64,000 nucleotides of DNA, from the NCBI GenBank assembly GCA_900473045.1, contig UCKS01000005.1, positions 1 to 64,000 on the forward strand, given 5' to 3'. The notes below the pieces were generated by a model. The model was not told the origin of the DNA and searched no databases. It saw only the letters and a program-made list of their open reading frames with translations. Within the stretch, counting starts at the first letter, position 1. Each line of letters opens with the position of its first letter. Below, piece after piece: positions 26,793 to 35,751 of the stretch. The DNA is from Hyphomicrobiales bacterium. GTDB taxonomy: Bacteria; Pseudomonadota; Alphaproteobacteria; Rhizobiales; Rhizobiaceae. A program made the position numbers and the translations under genes.

Positions 26793-28169
26793 CTATCGCG
26801 GCGGGATCACCTTGCCGGGGTTCATGATGCCGTTGGGGTCGAGTGCCGTCTTGATCCGCCGCATGACGCCGATTTCGGCCTCGCTGCGGGAATGGCCGAG
26901 GAAGTCGCGCTTCAACGTGCCGATGCCGTGTTCGGCGGAGATCGAGCCCTTGTAGGCTCGCACCAGATCATAGGCGATGGCATCGATGTCGTGCAGGTCG
27001 TGTTCGCTCGGTGTCTCGACAGCGATCGCTACATGCAGGTTGCTGTCGCCGACATGGCCGAAGAAGGAGACATGGGCGGCGGGAAAGCGGGCAAGCAGCG
27101 CTTTCTCGCAATCGCCGGCGAAATCGTCGAGCTGGCCGACCGGCAGGCTGACGTCGAGATTGATCAGGCCGGGCAGCAACTGATCCATCATGTGCCCCTC
27201 GCGCACCGACCAGAAGGCGCGGGCCTCCTTTTCCGACTGGGCAACAAGCGCGTCGGTGACAAGACCATCTTCGAAAGCCTGAGCGAGGAAAGCTTCGAAA
27301 CGCTCCTTGTCCTCGTCGCTGCCATCGACATCCTGCTCGATGATAACGAAAAACGGATAGGCCTTGTCGAAGAATACCAGGCTGAGCGCCTCGGCATTGA
27401 AGCGGAAATAGCTTTGCCACATGGCCTCGAAGGCCGATAGGCCGGGCAGGCCGCGCTGGGCGGATTTCAGCAGCGCGACGACGGACGCGTAGCTTTCTAT
27501 GGCGCACAGCGCCGTCAGCCGGGCGGCAGGCAGGGGTTTCAGGCGCAGCACGGCGCGGGTGACGATGCCCAGCGTGCCTTCAGAGCCGATGAACAACTGG
27601 CGCAGATCATAGCCTGTGTTGTTCTTGGTCATCCGGTTGAGCGACGACAGCACGGTGCCATCGGCAAGTACGGCCTCAAGACCGAGCACATTGTCGCGGG
27701 TGACGCCATGGCGGATGACGCGGATGCCGCCGGCATTGGTGGAGATATTACCGCCGATCTGGCAGGAGCCGCGGGCACCCAAATCGATCGGCAGCAGAAA
27801 GCCGGCGGTTTCGGCCACCAGTTGTGCCACTTCCAGCGGTGTGCCGGCCAGAACGGTCATGGTGCCAGCGGCGGTATCGATCTCCTCGACGCCGGACATG
27901 CGCTCCAGCGACATCGCTATATCGCCTGCGCGCGCATTGGCGCCGCCGGCAAGGCCGGTGAGGCCGCCCATCGGCACGACGGGCTGGCGGTGGCGGTCGC
28001 AGATGGCGAGTGCAGCCGAGACCTGTTCGGTGCTTCCAGGACGCAGCACGGCAAGCGGCAGGAATGTGCCGGTACCACTGGCATCGCTGCGGTAGCGGCC
28101 GCCAATGGCCTCGCCGGTCAGCACCACGTCTGTGCCAAGGGCTTCAATCAGGTCGTCGATGACGGTCAT
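26793..28169 (-). CDS. FAD-linked D-2-hydroxyacid dehydrogenase (GlcD/D-LDH family)
   Basis: A 458-residue flavoprotein of the vanillyl-alcohol oxidase family. The PCMH FAD domain has PVVPMGGLTGLAGGANA, LPIDLGARGSCQIGGNISTNAGG and FIGSEGTLGIVT. The C-terminal substrate domain has HVGDSNLHV and SAEHGIGTLKR metal and substrate motifs. Relatives oxidise D-lactate, glycolate or D-2-hydroxyglutarate with electrons passed to quinone or ETF. It lies 17 bases after the L-hydroxyacid dehydrogenase gene, so the operon could use both enantiomers. The exact substrate is not decidable. Confidence 0.88.
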   Translation of the reverse strand: MTVIDDLIEALGTDVVLTGEAIGGRYRSDASGTGTFLPLAVLRPGSTEQVSAALAICDRHRQPVVPMGGLTGLAGGANARAGDIAMSLERMSGVEEIDTAAGTMTVLAGTPLEVAQLVAETAGFLLPIDLGARGSCQIGGNISTNAGGIRVIRHGVTRDNVLGLEAVLADGTVLSSLNRMTKNNTGYDLRQLFIGSEGTLGIVTRAVLRLKPLPAARLTALCAIESYASVVALLKSAQRGLPGLSAFEAMWQSYFRFNAEALSLVFFDKAYPFFVIIEQDVDGSDEDKERFEAFLAQAFEDGLVTDALVAQSEKEARAFWSVREGHMMDQLLPGLINLDVSLPVGQLDDFAGDCEKALLARFPAAHVSFFGHVGDSNLHVAIAVETPSEHDLHDIDAIAYDLVRAYKGSISAEHGIGTLKRDFLGHSRSEAEIGVMRRIKTALDPNGIMNPGKVIPPR

Positions 28170-28186
28170 GGTTCAGGTCTCCGCTT

Positions 28187-29359
28187 TCAGGCCCGCCGGG
28201 CATTGAGAGGGGCGGGGGCATAGAGGAAGGAGGGCAATTCGGCAACTGTGCGGCAGCCGAGCTGGGCCATGGCGCCGGACAGTTCGGCCTTGAGGATATC
28301 CATCAGGTGATCGCCGCCGCCGGCACCCATTGCAGCGCTGGCAAAGATGAAGGGGCGGCCGATCAGGACGAAATCGGCGCCGAGCGCCAAAAGACGCGCG
28401 ACATCAAGGCCCGAGCGGATACCGCCATCGGCGGCGATTAGCACATCCGGGCCGATGGCGCGGCGGATGGCCGGCAGGACGGAGACGGCGGTCGGGGCGG
28501 CATCTAGCTGGCGGCCGCCATGATTGGAGACGATCAGGCCGTCGGCGCCCATCCCCAGATAGGCCTGCGCTTCCGAAACGTCGAGCACGCCCTTGATCAG
28601 CAGCCTGCCCTTCCAGGCATCGCGGATGCGGCGGACACGCTCGGCGCCGAGATGACCGGTCATGACGCGGCCGACGAATTCCGCCGACTGCTTCAGCGAC
28701 GAACCCTTCGGATAATAAGGCGACAGGTTTTCGAAATCGGGAATGCCGTGCCTCAGCACATGGCTTGCCCAGTGCGGATGAGTGGCGATCTGGAACATCG
28801 TTCTGAGATCAAGGATCGGCGGCACGGACATGCCGTTGCGGATATCGCGTTCGCGGCGGGTCGGGGCGGGGATATCGACGGTCAGAACCAGCGTCTGATA
28901 GCCGGAGCGGGCCGCACGGGCGAGCATATCGGCTTCCATGGCCGGATCGTTGGGCGGATAGAACTGGAACCAGCCATTGTCGCCGGTGATCGGGCCGATG
29001 GTTTCCATGGCGCGGTTGGCAAAGGTCGAGAGCACATGCGGGATATTATGGGCTTTGGCCGCCGTGGCCAACGGCACTTCGCAGCCGGGCCAGAGCAAGC
29101 CGGCAAGACCGAGCGGGGCGACGCCGAACGGCGCGTCGAACCGTTTTCCGAGCAGCGTGACGCTCAGATCAGGCGAGGGCGCTTCCGAGAGATAGCGCGG
29201 CATCAGTTCGATCGTGTCGAAGCTGTCGGCGTTGCGCCGCACGCCGCTTTCCCGGCCAAGGCCGCCGATCAGATAGTCATGCACAAACCCCGGCATGCGC
29301 CGCGCGGCCGCTTTTTCCATGTCGGGGATGCAGGGGAAACGTCTGTGAAGGTCTGTCAT
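28187..29359 (-). CDS. FMN-dependent L-2-hydroxyacid dehydrogenase (LldD family)
   Basis: A 390-residue TIM-barrel flavoenzyme of the lactate/glycolate/mandelate family. Seen are APLGLAGLLWPG (FMN site), QFYPPNDPAM, TVDIPAPTRRERDIRNG, LLIKGVLDVSEA (lysine) and IVSNHGGRQLDAAP with the catalytic histidine. ADGGIRSGLDVARLLALGADFVLIGRPF binds the FMN phosphate. It oxidises an L-2-hydroxyacid such as L-lactate to the oxoacid. ATG 29359 begins at the family N-terminus MTDLHRRFPCI; an upstream extension to 29461 is rejected. It is first in the run toward the D-enantiomer dehydrogenase. Confidence 0.9.
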   Translation of the reverse strand: MTDLHRRFPCIPDMEKAAARRMPGFVHDYLIGGLGRESGVRRNADSFDTIELMPRYLSEAPSPDLSVTLLGKRFDAPFGVAPLGLAGLLWPGCEVPLATAAKAHNIPHVLSTFANRAMETIGPITGDNGWFQFYPPNDPAMEADMLARAARSGYQTLVLTVDIPAPTRRERDIRNGMSVPPILDLRTMFQIATHPHWASHVLRHGIPDFENLSPYYPKGSSLKQSAEFVGRVMTGHLGAERVRRIRDAWKGRLLIKGVLDVSEAQAYLGMGADGLIVSNHGGRQLDAAPTAVSVLPAIRRAIGPDVLIAADGGIRSGLDVARLLALGADFVLIGRPFIFASAAMGAGGGDHLMDILKAELSGAMAQLGCRTVAELPSFLYAPAPLNARRA

Positions 29360-29469
29360 GTTTGGTCCGGATATTCCTCGATTCGAGCGCGAGCTTAGCG
29401 GCTTTGAAGGGGTGGCGGAAAGGCCCTGCTGGGCCTTGCTTGCTATCCCGGTATTCTGCAAGCCCGCAT

Positions 29470-30216
29470 TTAGCCAGGGCTGCTCTTTGATGGTTCGGTG
29501 CTGGACATGCGAAGGAGATAGAGGCCGTAAATTGGGAGGACCGAGGCCAGAATGTAGAGTTCTGCAACGCTCCAGAGCTGGCCTCCGGGACTGGCATCAA
29601 GCATGAATATGCAGAAATCCCAGCTCGCGTGCAGCAGGATCACGGGGTAAAGCGAACCTGTCCTGATCCGGACGGCGATGAACAGAACGCCAAGGCAAAA
29701 GGTGAAAATCGCCTGCGGGATTGCTGAGACGAGACCTGTCGAAAACCCGTTCAGCAGGTGCACGAAACCGAACAACAGGCTGGAAATCAACACGGTCGAC
29801 CGGATCGAGCCGCGTGATCGCAATGCCTTGAACAGGATGCCGCGGAACATCATTTCCTCGGAAATGCCGATCAGGAGCGTGTTGGTCAAGATGGAAGCCG
29901 TAACACCTGGGGCAGGCACACCAAACACCAGCATCACGCAGCAGAAGAACGCGATGTAGACCAGCGGCAGCCATAGCACCGATAGCGATCGTATCGAGAC
30001 CGGCGCATTGAACCCGAGATCGTTCCAGCGGCAGATGAACGAAACACCCAGGAGAAAGACGATCGCAGCGACAAAGGCTATGTGTACGCCATAGCCGAGC
30101 GGATCGGGAGCGGAGCCATCGAAGCCGGTGCTGATTGCGCCGCCGATGACGGTGATCGCGGTCCATAGCGCAAGGACAAGCAGGGACAAGCCCAATCGGT
30201 TTCTCGATATGCCCAT
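29470..30216 (-). CDS. CPBP-family intramembrane metalloprotease
   Basis: A 248-residue membrane protein with about seven helices and the CPBP (Abi) motifs EEMMFRG, FGFVHLLNG and LLHASWD, which hold the glutamates and histidines of the intramembrane active site. Bacterial members have roles in prenyl-protein-type proteolysis, bacteriocin immunity or signalling. ATG 30216 is chosen for the AGGAG 10 bases upstream. It is divergent from the cupredoxin and unrelated by function to the following dehydrogenases as far as seen. Confidence 0.85.
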   Translation of the reverse strand: MGISRNRLGLSLLVLALWTAITVIGGAISTGFDGSAPDPLGYGVHIAFVAAIVFLLGVSFICRWNDLGFNAPVSIRSLSVLWLPLVYIAFFCCVMLVFGVPAPGVTASILTNTLLIGISEEMMFRGILFKALRSRGSIRSTVLISSLLFGFVHLLNGFSTGLVSAIPQAIFTFCLGVLFIAVRIRTGSLYPVILLHASWDFCIFMLDASPGGQLWSVAELYILASVLPIYGLYLLRMSSTEPSKSSPG

Positions 30217-30368
30217 CGGCTTGCCTACTCCTCGCATCGCTTTCCAGCAAGCTCCAGACCCGGCTCCAATCAGCACAGTTGGCGTGCGGCGCATGTTCAG
30301 CCCCTTGTCAGGTGAAACGTTGAGAGAGGCAAGCGGCACCTGTCGCCACGTAAAGAAGGACGTTTCAC

Positions 30369-30803
30369 ATGGTTAGAATTCCACGCGCTATCCTGGCTAC
30401 CATCGCAACAACCGCTTTGACGTTCATGGCCTCTTCCTCCTGGGCCGACACGACGATCAAGGTTCTTGAAAGTGGCGAGGGCGGCGGCGCAATGTCCCTG
30501 AAGCTTGATCCGGCAACGGTCGGCCCCGGCCCGATTACCTTTTCCGTTCACAATGATGCCGTCTCCGAAGAGCACGAAATGGTTGTGGTGAAGCTCAAAT
30601 CTGCGGATCAGAAGATTCCCTTGATCAGGGCCAAGCATCGGATCGATGAAGATCAACTCAAGAGCATGGGCGAAGTCTCCGACTTGAAGCCGGGCGCCAG
30701 CGGCGAGTTGAAAGCAAACCTGAAAGCTGGAACCTATCTTGTCTTCTGCAATCTCAAAGGTCACTACGAAGCCGGTATGCAGACGATGCTGACGGTGAAG
30801 TAA
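30369..30803 (+). CDS. Periplasmic cupredoxin-like copper protein
   Basis: A 144-residue protein with a signal peptide (to about residue 26, SSSWADT) and a cupredoxin domain. The first histidine lies in SEEHEMVVV, and the C-terminal loop FCNLKGHYEAGMQ supplies Cys, His and Met of a type 1 copper site. It is probably a periplasmic electron carrier or copper-handling protein. It stands alone, with a large hairpin between it and the convergent downstream gene. Confidence 0.85.
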   Translation: MVRIPRAILATIATTALTFMASSSWADTTIKVLESGEGGGAMSLKLDPATVGPGPITFSVHNDAVSEEHEMVVVKLKSADQKIPLIRAKHRIDEDQLKSMGEVSDLKPGASGELKANLKAGTYLVFCNLKGHYEAGMQTMLTVK

Positions 30804-30864
30804 ACAACGGAAACGAAATGCAATCGGGCAATATTCAGTCCCTGAACAGCGTTTTCGGCTATTG

Positions 30865-30906
30865 CAGCCGGCATGGTCTGCGTGGATGCGGAGACAATGC
30901 CGGCTG
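30865..30906. terminator. Long hairpin between convergent genes
   Basis: CAGCCGGCAT (30865-30874) and ATGCCGGCTG (30897-30906) form a perfect 10-bp stem with a 22-nt loop that can itself pair (GTCT/AGAC). It lies between the stops of the cupredoxin and the amidinotransferase-fold gene and may act as a bidirectional terminator, though no strong T run follows. Confidence 0.5.
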
Positions 30907-30919
30907 ATCGATTGACGTG

Positions 30920-31837
30920 TTAGGCCGCTTCCCGTACCAGCGCCTGCGCCATGCAATGAATACCGCCGCCGGTCTTGGAGATTTCGCTCATGTCGATGGC
31001 GGCGACCTCGAAGCCGCGGGCGCGCAGGTTTTCGATCAAGGTCTTTGACGATGTCGGGGCGATGACGCGGTCGCGGCCGAGCGACATGAAGTTGCAGCCG
31101 AGCGCCATCGTGTCCTGGAAGGGCACGTCGATGATCTCGTGGCCCTTGGCTTTCAGCCAGTCGACGATGCCCGGTTCCGTGCAGGCAAGGCACACGGCCG
31201 TCAGCTTCGGGGCGATCGGCACGACCATCAGGTCGATATGGACGTAATACTCGTCGATAAAGGCAAGGCGGGTTTCCCAGCCTTCTCGCCTGAACCAGTC
31301 CTCCACCTGCCGCGCGCCTTCCTCCTGCGTGCGGGCGCCGCCACAGCCGATCAGCACGACGCCGTCCTCGATGACGTTGAAATCGCCGCCCTCGAAGGTC
31401 CCGGCCGTCACCATGTCGTAGATCGGAATGCCGAGCTTTTCATAGGTCCGGATGGCCGCATAGTTTTCGCCGCGCCGCCACCAGTTGGCCATGGCGGTGA
31501 TGATCGCGCCATAGGGCGTCATGACGCTCGAATCGCGCGAATAGACCTGCATCGGCAGTTCCGGCGTCGGCTCGTGCCAGTGGATTTTCACGCCGAACTG
31601 CTCATAAGCCGACACCAGTTCCTTATGCTGCGACTGTGCCACCTGGATGTTGCAGGGCGCCTCGCGCAGATGCTTGCGCGACAGCGAACTGGTGGAGAGG
31701 TGTCTGAGATGCGCCGGCGAGCCGAGCAGCACGTCGGTCAAAGGGTCGGTCTCGTTCTTGAAGCCCCAGCGGGTGAGCGGCGCGGTGCCGCCCTTGGGAT
31801 TGCGGCGCTGAAGCGAAAAGGGCTCGTTGAACTGCAT
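30920..31837 (-). CDS. Amidinotransferase-fold guanidino hydrolase (DDAH/arginine-deiminase-like)
   Basis: A 305-residue protein of the guanidino-modifying superfamily. The catalytic set is visible: GTFEGGDFNVI with the substrate-binding acid, EYYVHIDLM with the histidine, and GGGIHCMAQ near the C-terminus with the nucleophilic cysteine. Relatives are dimethylarginine dimethylaminohydrolases, arginine deiminases and citrullinase-like hydrolases. It is translated directly after an M20 amidohydrolase with one base between stop and start. Across the locus are a polyamine-type importer and an AruI-like decarboxylase, which together point to a guanidino substrate. Confidence 0.83.
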   Translation of the reverse strand: MQFNEPFSLQRRNPKGGTAPLTRWGFKNETDPLTDVLLGSPAHLRHLSTSSLSRKHLREAPCNIQVAQSQHKELVSAYEQFGVKIHWHEPTPELPMQVYSRDSSVMTPYGAIITAMANWWRRGENYAAIRTYEKLGIPIYDMVTAGTFEGGDFNVIEDGVVLIGCGGARTQEEGARQVEDWFRREGWETRLAFIDEYYVHIDLMVVPIAPKLTAVCLACTEPGIVDWLKAKGHEIIDVPFQDTMALGCNFMSLGRDRVIAPTSSKTLIENLRARGFEVAAIDMSEISKTGGGIHCMAQALVREAA

Positions 31838-31838
31838 G

Positions 31839-33425
31839 TCATGCCTCCGGGGTTGAGGGTTTGGGGATCCACCAGTCTCGGCCACGGGCTGTGGTCACAT
31901 ATTCAGGCCAGCGGAAGTGGATGGGTGGTTGGTAGTCGCAAAGCGGTGGGATCCATTTGGATCCGCCGATGCCGCCGCCGGTGCGCTCGATGAATTCGGT
32001 TTTGGCGGCGGCGCGAACCGTTTCATCTTCCAGAAGCCGGATTGCGGACAATGCGAGGGTCTTCGCCGCGCAGAGCACGGTGGGGTCGATGGTGGCGGGG
32101 ATGCCGCCGAGGGCATTGGAGACCCAGACGGGATAGGTGTAACCGGCAGGTGCCTTCAGGGCCGGGCGGGCGATGTAGAAGCGGGCGGTCGGCGCATGCC
32201 AGCTCATGTCGGTGTAATCGTCCGAAGTGGAGTTCAGCTGCGATGGTGCCAGATCGCGCCGCAGGATCGCCTCGGCGTCCTGCGGTGCAATCAGCTTTTC
32301 CATCTCATCGATGAAGGGCTGCTCCATTACCTCAACGCCGAGAGTGGCCTGGATTTCGCGGGCGGTGGCTTTCGCGGCCTCATCCCAGCGCGGCGGACCG
32401 GCGGTCTGGAGCGCGTCCCAGACGAGATTGGCCATTGCGTGGTTGGCAAGGCCGGGGCGGGATTTCGAAACCCAGTGGCGCTCGGTGCGGCAGCCGGTCA
32501 TGGCGGCGGCCGCCGCCGCATTGCGGTCGAGCACAGAGGTCACCTGTTCGGCCATGGCGATGGTCGGCACGCGGATCATATATTGGATTTCGGCAAGCCC
32601 GGCCGGAAGATTGTCGGCGGTTGCCTGGCCGGCCGTCAGGATGGCCTCGCTGATCGACCAGCCGCCCTGGTGGGTGAGCATTGAGTCCCGAAGGGCCTTG
32701 GATGCCATGTACATCGTCATCAGCGCATCATTGGCGCCGGGTGCGCGCACGGCGGAGTGCGACTGCGGGATCGGCGCGTCGTCGCTGCGGCCCCACGCTT
32801 CCGGCTGGTCGCAGACGAAGCGGTAGATCATCGAATAGGCTGCGCCGCAGTGGGTATCCCAGCGCACCGTATTGCACATTGGCAGCATGTAGAACGGGTG
32901 GAACGAAAACATGCCGTCGAGGCCGTCATAATAGCCTTTGGCCGCATGGATCGGCTTGGAGCCGCGCACTTTTTCCGCCGGTTCGCCGGTAAAGCGCAAG
33001 GTGCCCTTGATATCATGCCGCTGCATGGCTGCCTTGGTGGCGAGCAGGCCGCCGAGCGCGCCGATACCCAGCGCTGAATGCGGATCGGTGTGGCCGCCGG
33101 CTTCGAAGCTCAAGTTGTCGCGCGGCTGTCGCCTCGTCGTTGCCGCCTGACAGTTGCCCGGAACGGCGTCGTACTCCGCATACATGCCGATGACGGGGCC
33201 GGGGCCGTTGCTCCATTCGGCGCAGAAAGCCGTCGGCATGCCGGCCGAACCTTCCTCGACGGAAAAGCCTTGTTTGCGCAGCAGGTCGACATACCAGGCG
33301 GCGGATTCGTATTCGCGCCAGGCTGTTTCCCCAAACGAGAAGATCCGGGCCGTCCAGTCCGACAGGTCGGTCCGGATGGTCTCGACATAGGTCAGCGCGG
33401 ATGCCTGGGCAGTGGATATCGGCAC
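31839..33425 (-). CDS. M20-family amidohydrolase (AbgB-like)
   Basis: A 528-residue zinc peptidase/amidohydrolase: GMYAEYDAVPG, GGHTDPHSALGIGALGG, FTGEPAEKVRGSKPIHAAKG and SFHPFYMLP carry metal ligands and the catalytic glutamate region. A dimerisation lid domain lies in the middle. It resembles AbgB, which hydrolyses p-aminobenzoyl-glutamate, and other enzymes cleaving N-acyl amino acids. The start is GTG (33423-33425). It leads the amidinotransferase-fold gene and is divergent from the LysR gene, implying co-regulation. Likely role: releasing a guanidino amino acid from a conjugate. Confidence 0.85.
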   Translation of the reverse strand: MPISTAQASALTYVETIRTDLSDWTARIFSFGETAWREYESAAWYVDLLRKQGFSVEEGSAGMPTAFCAEWSNGPGPVIGMYAEYDAVPGNCQAATTRRQPRDNLSFEAGGHTDPHSALGIGALGGLLATKAAMQRHDIKGTLRFTGEPAEKVRGSKPIHAAKGYYDGLDGMFSFHPFYMLPMCNTVRWDTHCGAAYSMIYRFVCDQPEAWGRSDDAPIPQSHSAVRAPGANDALMTMYMASKALRDSMLTHQGGWSISEAILTAGQATADNLPAGLAEIQYMIRVPTIAMAEQVTSVLDRNAAAAAAMTGCRTERHWVSKSRPGLANHAMANLVWDALQTAGPPRWDEAAKATAREIQATLGVEVMEQPFIDEMEKLIAPQDAEAILRRDLAPSQLNSTSDDYTDMSWHAPTARFYIARPALKAPAGYTYPVWVSNALGGIPATIDPTVLCAAKTLALSAIRLLEDETVRAAAKTEFIERTGGGIGGSKWIPPLCDYQPPIHFRWPEYVTTARGRDWWIPKPSTPEA

Positions 33426-33584
33426 GGAGGCTTCGTTTCGCTGGAGAGATCGGCTGAGCGGTTGCGGTCAGTTAAGCGCCGATCCAATCTTCGAAAAAGT
33501 GAAATGTTTTCCCGCCTTCGACAAATTAAGTTCGCCAATGCTCAAAATCCGGACTAGCCTTTCACCCTGAGCAGGAGGGCACCG

Positions 33585-34481
33585 ATGCAGAGAATTCCAT
33601 CGACACAGGCTTTGCGTGCGCTCGAAAGCTTTGCACGCCACGGTACGGTCTGGAAGGCTGCCGACGAGTTGAACCTGACACGCAGCGCTATCAGCCATCA
33701 GCTACGCCTGCTGGAGCGGGAACTGGGTTTCCAGATCTTCAACCGGGTCGGCACCCGCATCGAGCTGACCGAGCAGGGGTTGGGCTATGCTGCCGATATC
33801 AGGCAGGCACTGAACGCCATTGCCGGGTCCGCATCGCGCCATGCAAGCCGTGGTGTCAGCGGTTCGATCACCGTCAGCTGTCCGCCGGGCTTCGCCTCCA
33901 ACTGGCTGTGCAACTACATTTCGCATTTCCGCGATGCCTATCCGGACGTGCGCATTTCCATCGTCACGCCGCGGCGGCTCGACGATATCAGCAATCCTGA
34001 TGTCGATGTCTTCATCGCGTTCGGTACGGGAAACTGGCCGTCGATGCAGGTGGAGTTGATCATCGAAGTGGAGTTTGCTCCCCTCTGCAGCCCGGTGCTC
34101 TTGAACAAGATCGGTGGGCTGAACGAGCCCGGCGACATCAAGAAGATGTGCCTGTTGCACCTCACGGATTATGAGGATTGGGAGACCTGGCTGGCGCTGG
34201 CGGGCGTTGACCAGAGCTACGCTTCGACCGGCATCGTCTTCTCCGACATGAACCTGGTGTTTGCCGCGACATTGTCGGGGCAGGGCGTTGCGGTGGGCGA
34301 TCGTTTCACCTGCCGGCACGCCATGAACAGCGGCCAGTTGGTACAGCCGTTCGATATCAGCATCAATTCCAGCCGCTCCTATTACCTGGTGACATCGGAG
34401 GCCAAGGCCGACAATCAGGCCGTCGTCGCCTTCAGTTCCTGGCTGCGTTCCGAGATGCTTAAAAATGACGCAGATGCCTAG
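33585..34481 (+). CDS. LysR-family regulator (GcvA-like)
   Basis: A 298-residue LysR regulator with the winged HTH at 6-65 (TQALRALESFARHGTVWKAADELNLTRSAISHQLRLLERELG) followed by an effector-binding domain (SGSITVSCPPGFASNWL). The SISHQLR-type recognition helix places it with the GcvA/AmpR subgroup. GGAGGG precedes the start. It is divergent from the M20 gene (159-base gap) and upstream of the ABC transporter on its own strand, with a terminator between. It is probably the switch for the guanidino locus. Confidence 0.9.
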   Translation: MQRIPSTQALRALESFARHGTVWKAADELNLTRSAISHQLRLLERELGFQIFNRVGTRIELTEQGLGYAADIRQALNAIAGSASRHASRGVSGSITVSCPPGFASNWLCNYISHFRDAYPDVRISIVTPRRLDDISNPDVDVFIAFGTGNWPSMQVELIIEVEFAPLCSPVLLNKIGGLNEPGDIKKMCLLHLTDYEDWETWLALAGVDQSYASTGIVFSDMNLVFAATLSGQGVAVGDRFTCRHAMNSGQLVQPFDISINSSRSYYLVTSEAKADNQAVVAFSSWLRSEMLKNDADA

Positions 34482-34486
34482 CCGCC

Positions 34487-34511
34487 CGCCCATGGATCGG
34501 GCGGGTTTTGG
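34487..34511 (+). terminator. Terminator after the LysR gene
   Basis: CCCGCCC (34487-34493) and GGGCGGG (34501-34507) form a stem with a 7-nt loop followed by TTTT. It ends the LysR transcript before the ABC operon. Confidence 0.8.
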
Positions 34512-34513
34512 CA

Positions 34514-34526
34514 AATTATATTTGTC
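34514..34526. promoter_or_regulatory. 13-bp palindrome before the ABC operon
   Basis: CAAAT and ATTTG flank TAT to form a 13-base inverted repeat, the usual size of a LysR-type box. It lies 74 bases before the ABC ATPase start and just after the LysR terminator. A likely LysR-regulated promoter for the transport genes. Confidence 0.4.
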
Positions 34527-34599
34527 CAAGCGGGGAAAAGATTTCGTTTGTCCTGTTGCTAAAACGCCCATACGATTTCGATGTTGAAAAGGAGCGTCG

Positions 34600-35673
34600 A
34601 TGAAGAGCGGACACGAGGCGGCCGAAATCACAGCAAGCGGGATAGGCAAGGCCTATGGCGATTTCCATGCCCTGCGTGATATCTCGCTGACGATCGGCTC
34701 CGGTGAATTCCTGACGCTTCTCGGCCCTTCCGGCTCCGGCAAGAGCACATTTCTGATGATCCTGGCCGGTTTCGAAACGCCGACATCCGGAACCTTACGC
34801 AAGAACGGTGCCGATATTACCGGCGTGCCAGCCGAGAAGCGGGCGTTCGGTATGGTCTTCCAAGGATACGCGCTGTTTCCGCATATGACGGTCGAGCAGA
34901 ATATCGCCTTTCCGCTGCAGGTGCAGGGACGGGCTGACGCCGATATCAAGCGGAGCGTCAATACGATCATCGATCGCGTCGGGCTGCGCGGACACGAGAA
35001 GAAACGGCCGTCCGGATTGTCCGGCGGCCAGCAGCAGCGCGTCGCGCTGGCCCGTGCACTGGTATTCGAGCCCTCTGTTCTTCTGCTCGACGAACCATTT
35101 TCGGCGCTCGACAAGAACCTGCGTTCCTCGATGCAGGAGGAGGTCCGGCGGCTGCATCAGGAGACCGGCACGACCTTCGTCTTCGTCACCCACGACCAAT
35201 CCGAAGCCCTGGCGCTGTCGACCCGCATCGGCATCTTCAATCATGGGCAGTTGCAGCAGATCGGCACGCCGAAAGATGTTTACGAGCGGCCAGCCAACCG
35301 GTTCGTGGCGGAATTTCTGGGCGACGTGAATTTCCTGTCGCTGTCTGGGGTGAAGGCTACGGCAGATGGTGCCGAGGGGCTGTTTGAAGGGCATCCGATG
35401 CGGATTTCAGCGCCTGGCCAGTTTGTCAGCGAGCATTTCGCCATCCGGCCGGAGCACATGGTGATGTTCGAGCAGGCGCCGGCCGAGGGTAATATGCTGA
35501 AGGCAGAGATTGGCGACATCACCTATCTCGGCGCCGAAACGCGCTTTGGGCTGAAGACGCCGGGCGGCATCGATCTCGTTTTGCAAATGCCGACGCGCGA
35601 GGTGAAAAGCGCCTTCCAGCCGGGGCGGCAGGTCTGGGCCGGATGGCCCGCCAATCAGGGTTTCTTTCTGTAA
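34600..35673 (+). CDS. Polyamine/opine-type ABC transporter ATPase (PotA-like)
   Basis: A 357-residue ABC ATPase: Walker A GPSGSGKST, Q-loop FQGYALFPHMT, signature LSGGQQQR, Walker B VLLLDEPFSALD, H-loop VTHDQSEAL, and a C-terminal TOBE domain (about 270-357). The length and TOBE domain match PotA/FbpC-type subunits. AAGGAG precedes the ATG. It heads an operon with a binding protein and two permeases of spermidine/putrescine type. Confidence 0.93.
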   Translation: MKSGHEAAEITASGIGKAYGDFHALRDISLTIGSGEFLTLLGPSGSGKSTFLMILAGFETPTSGTLRKNGADITGVPAEKRAFGMVFQGYALFPHMTVEQNIAFPLQVQGRADADIKRSVNTIIDRVGLRGHEKKRPSGLSGGQQQRVALARALVFEPSVLLLDEPFSALDKNLRSSMQEEVRRLHQETGTTFVFVTHDQSEALALSTRIGIFNHGQLQQIGTPKDVYERPANRFVAEFLGDVNFLSLSGVKATADGAEGLFEGHPMRISAPGQFVSEHFAIRPEHMVMFEQAPAEGNMLKAEIGDITYLGAETRFGLKTPGGIDLVLQMPTREVKSAFQPGRQVWAGWPANQGFFL

Positions 35674-35751
35674 GTGCTTTGAACGTGCCTAAACGTGCAT
35701 GACACGAGCGACGCCGATAAAGGCGCGCCGCAAAAACCAGAGGAGAACGGC

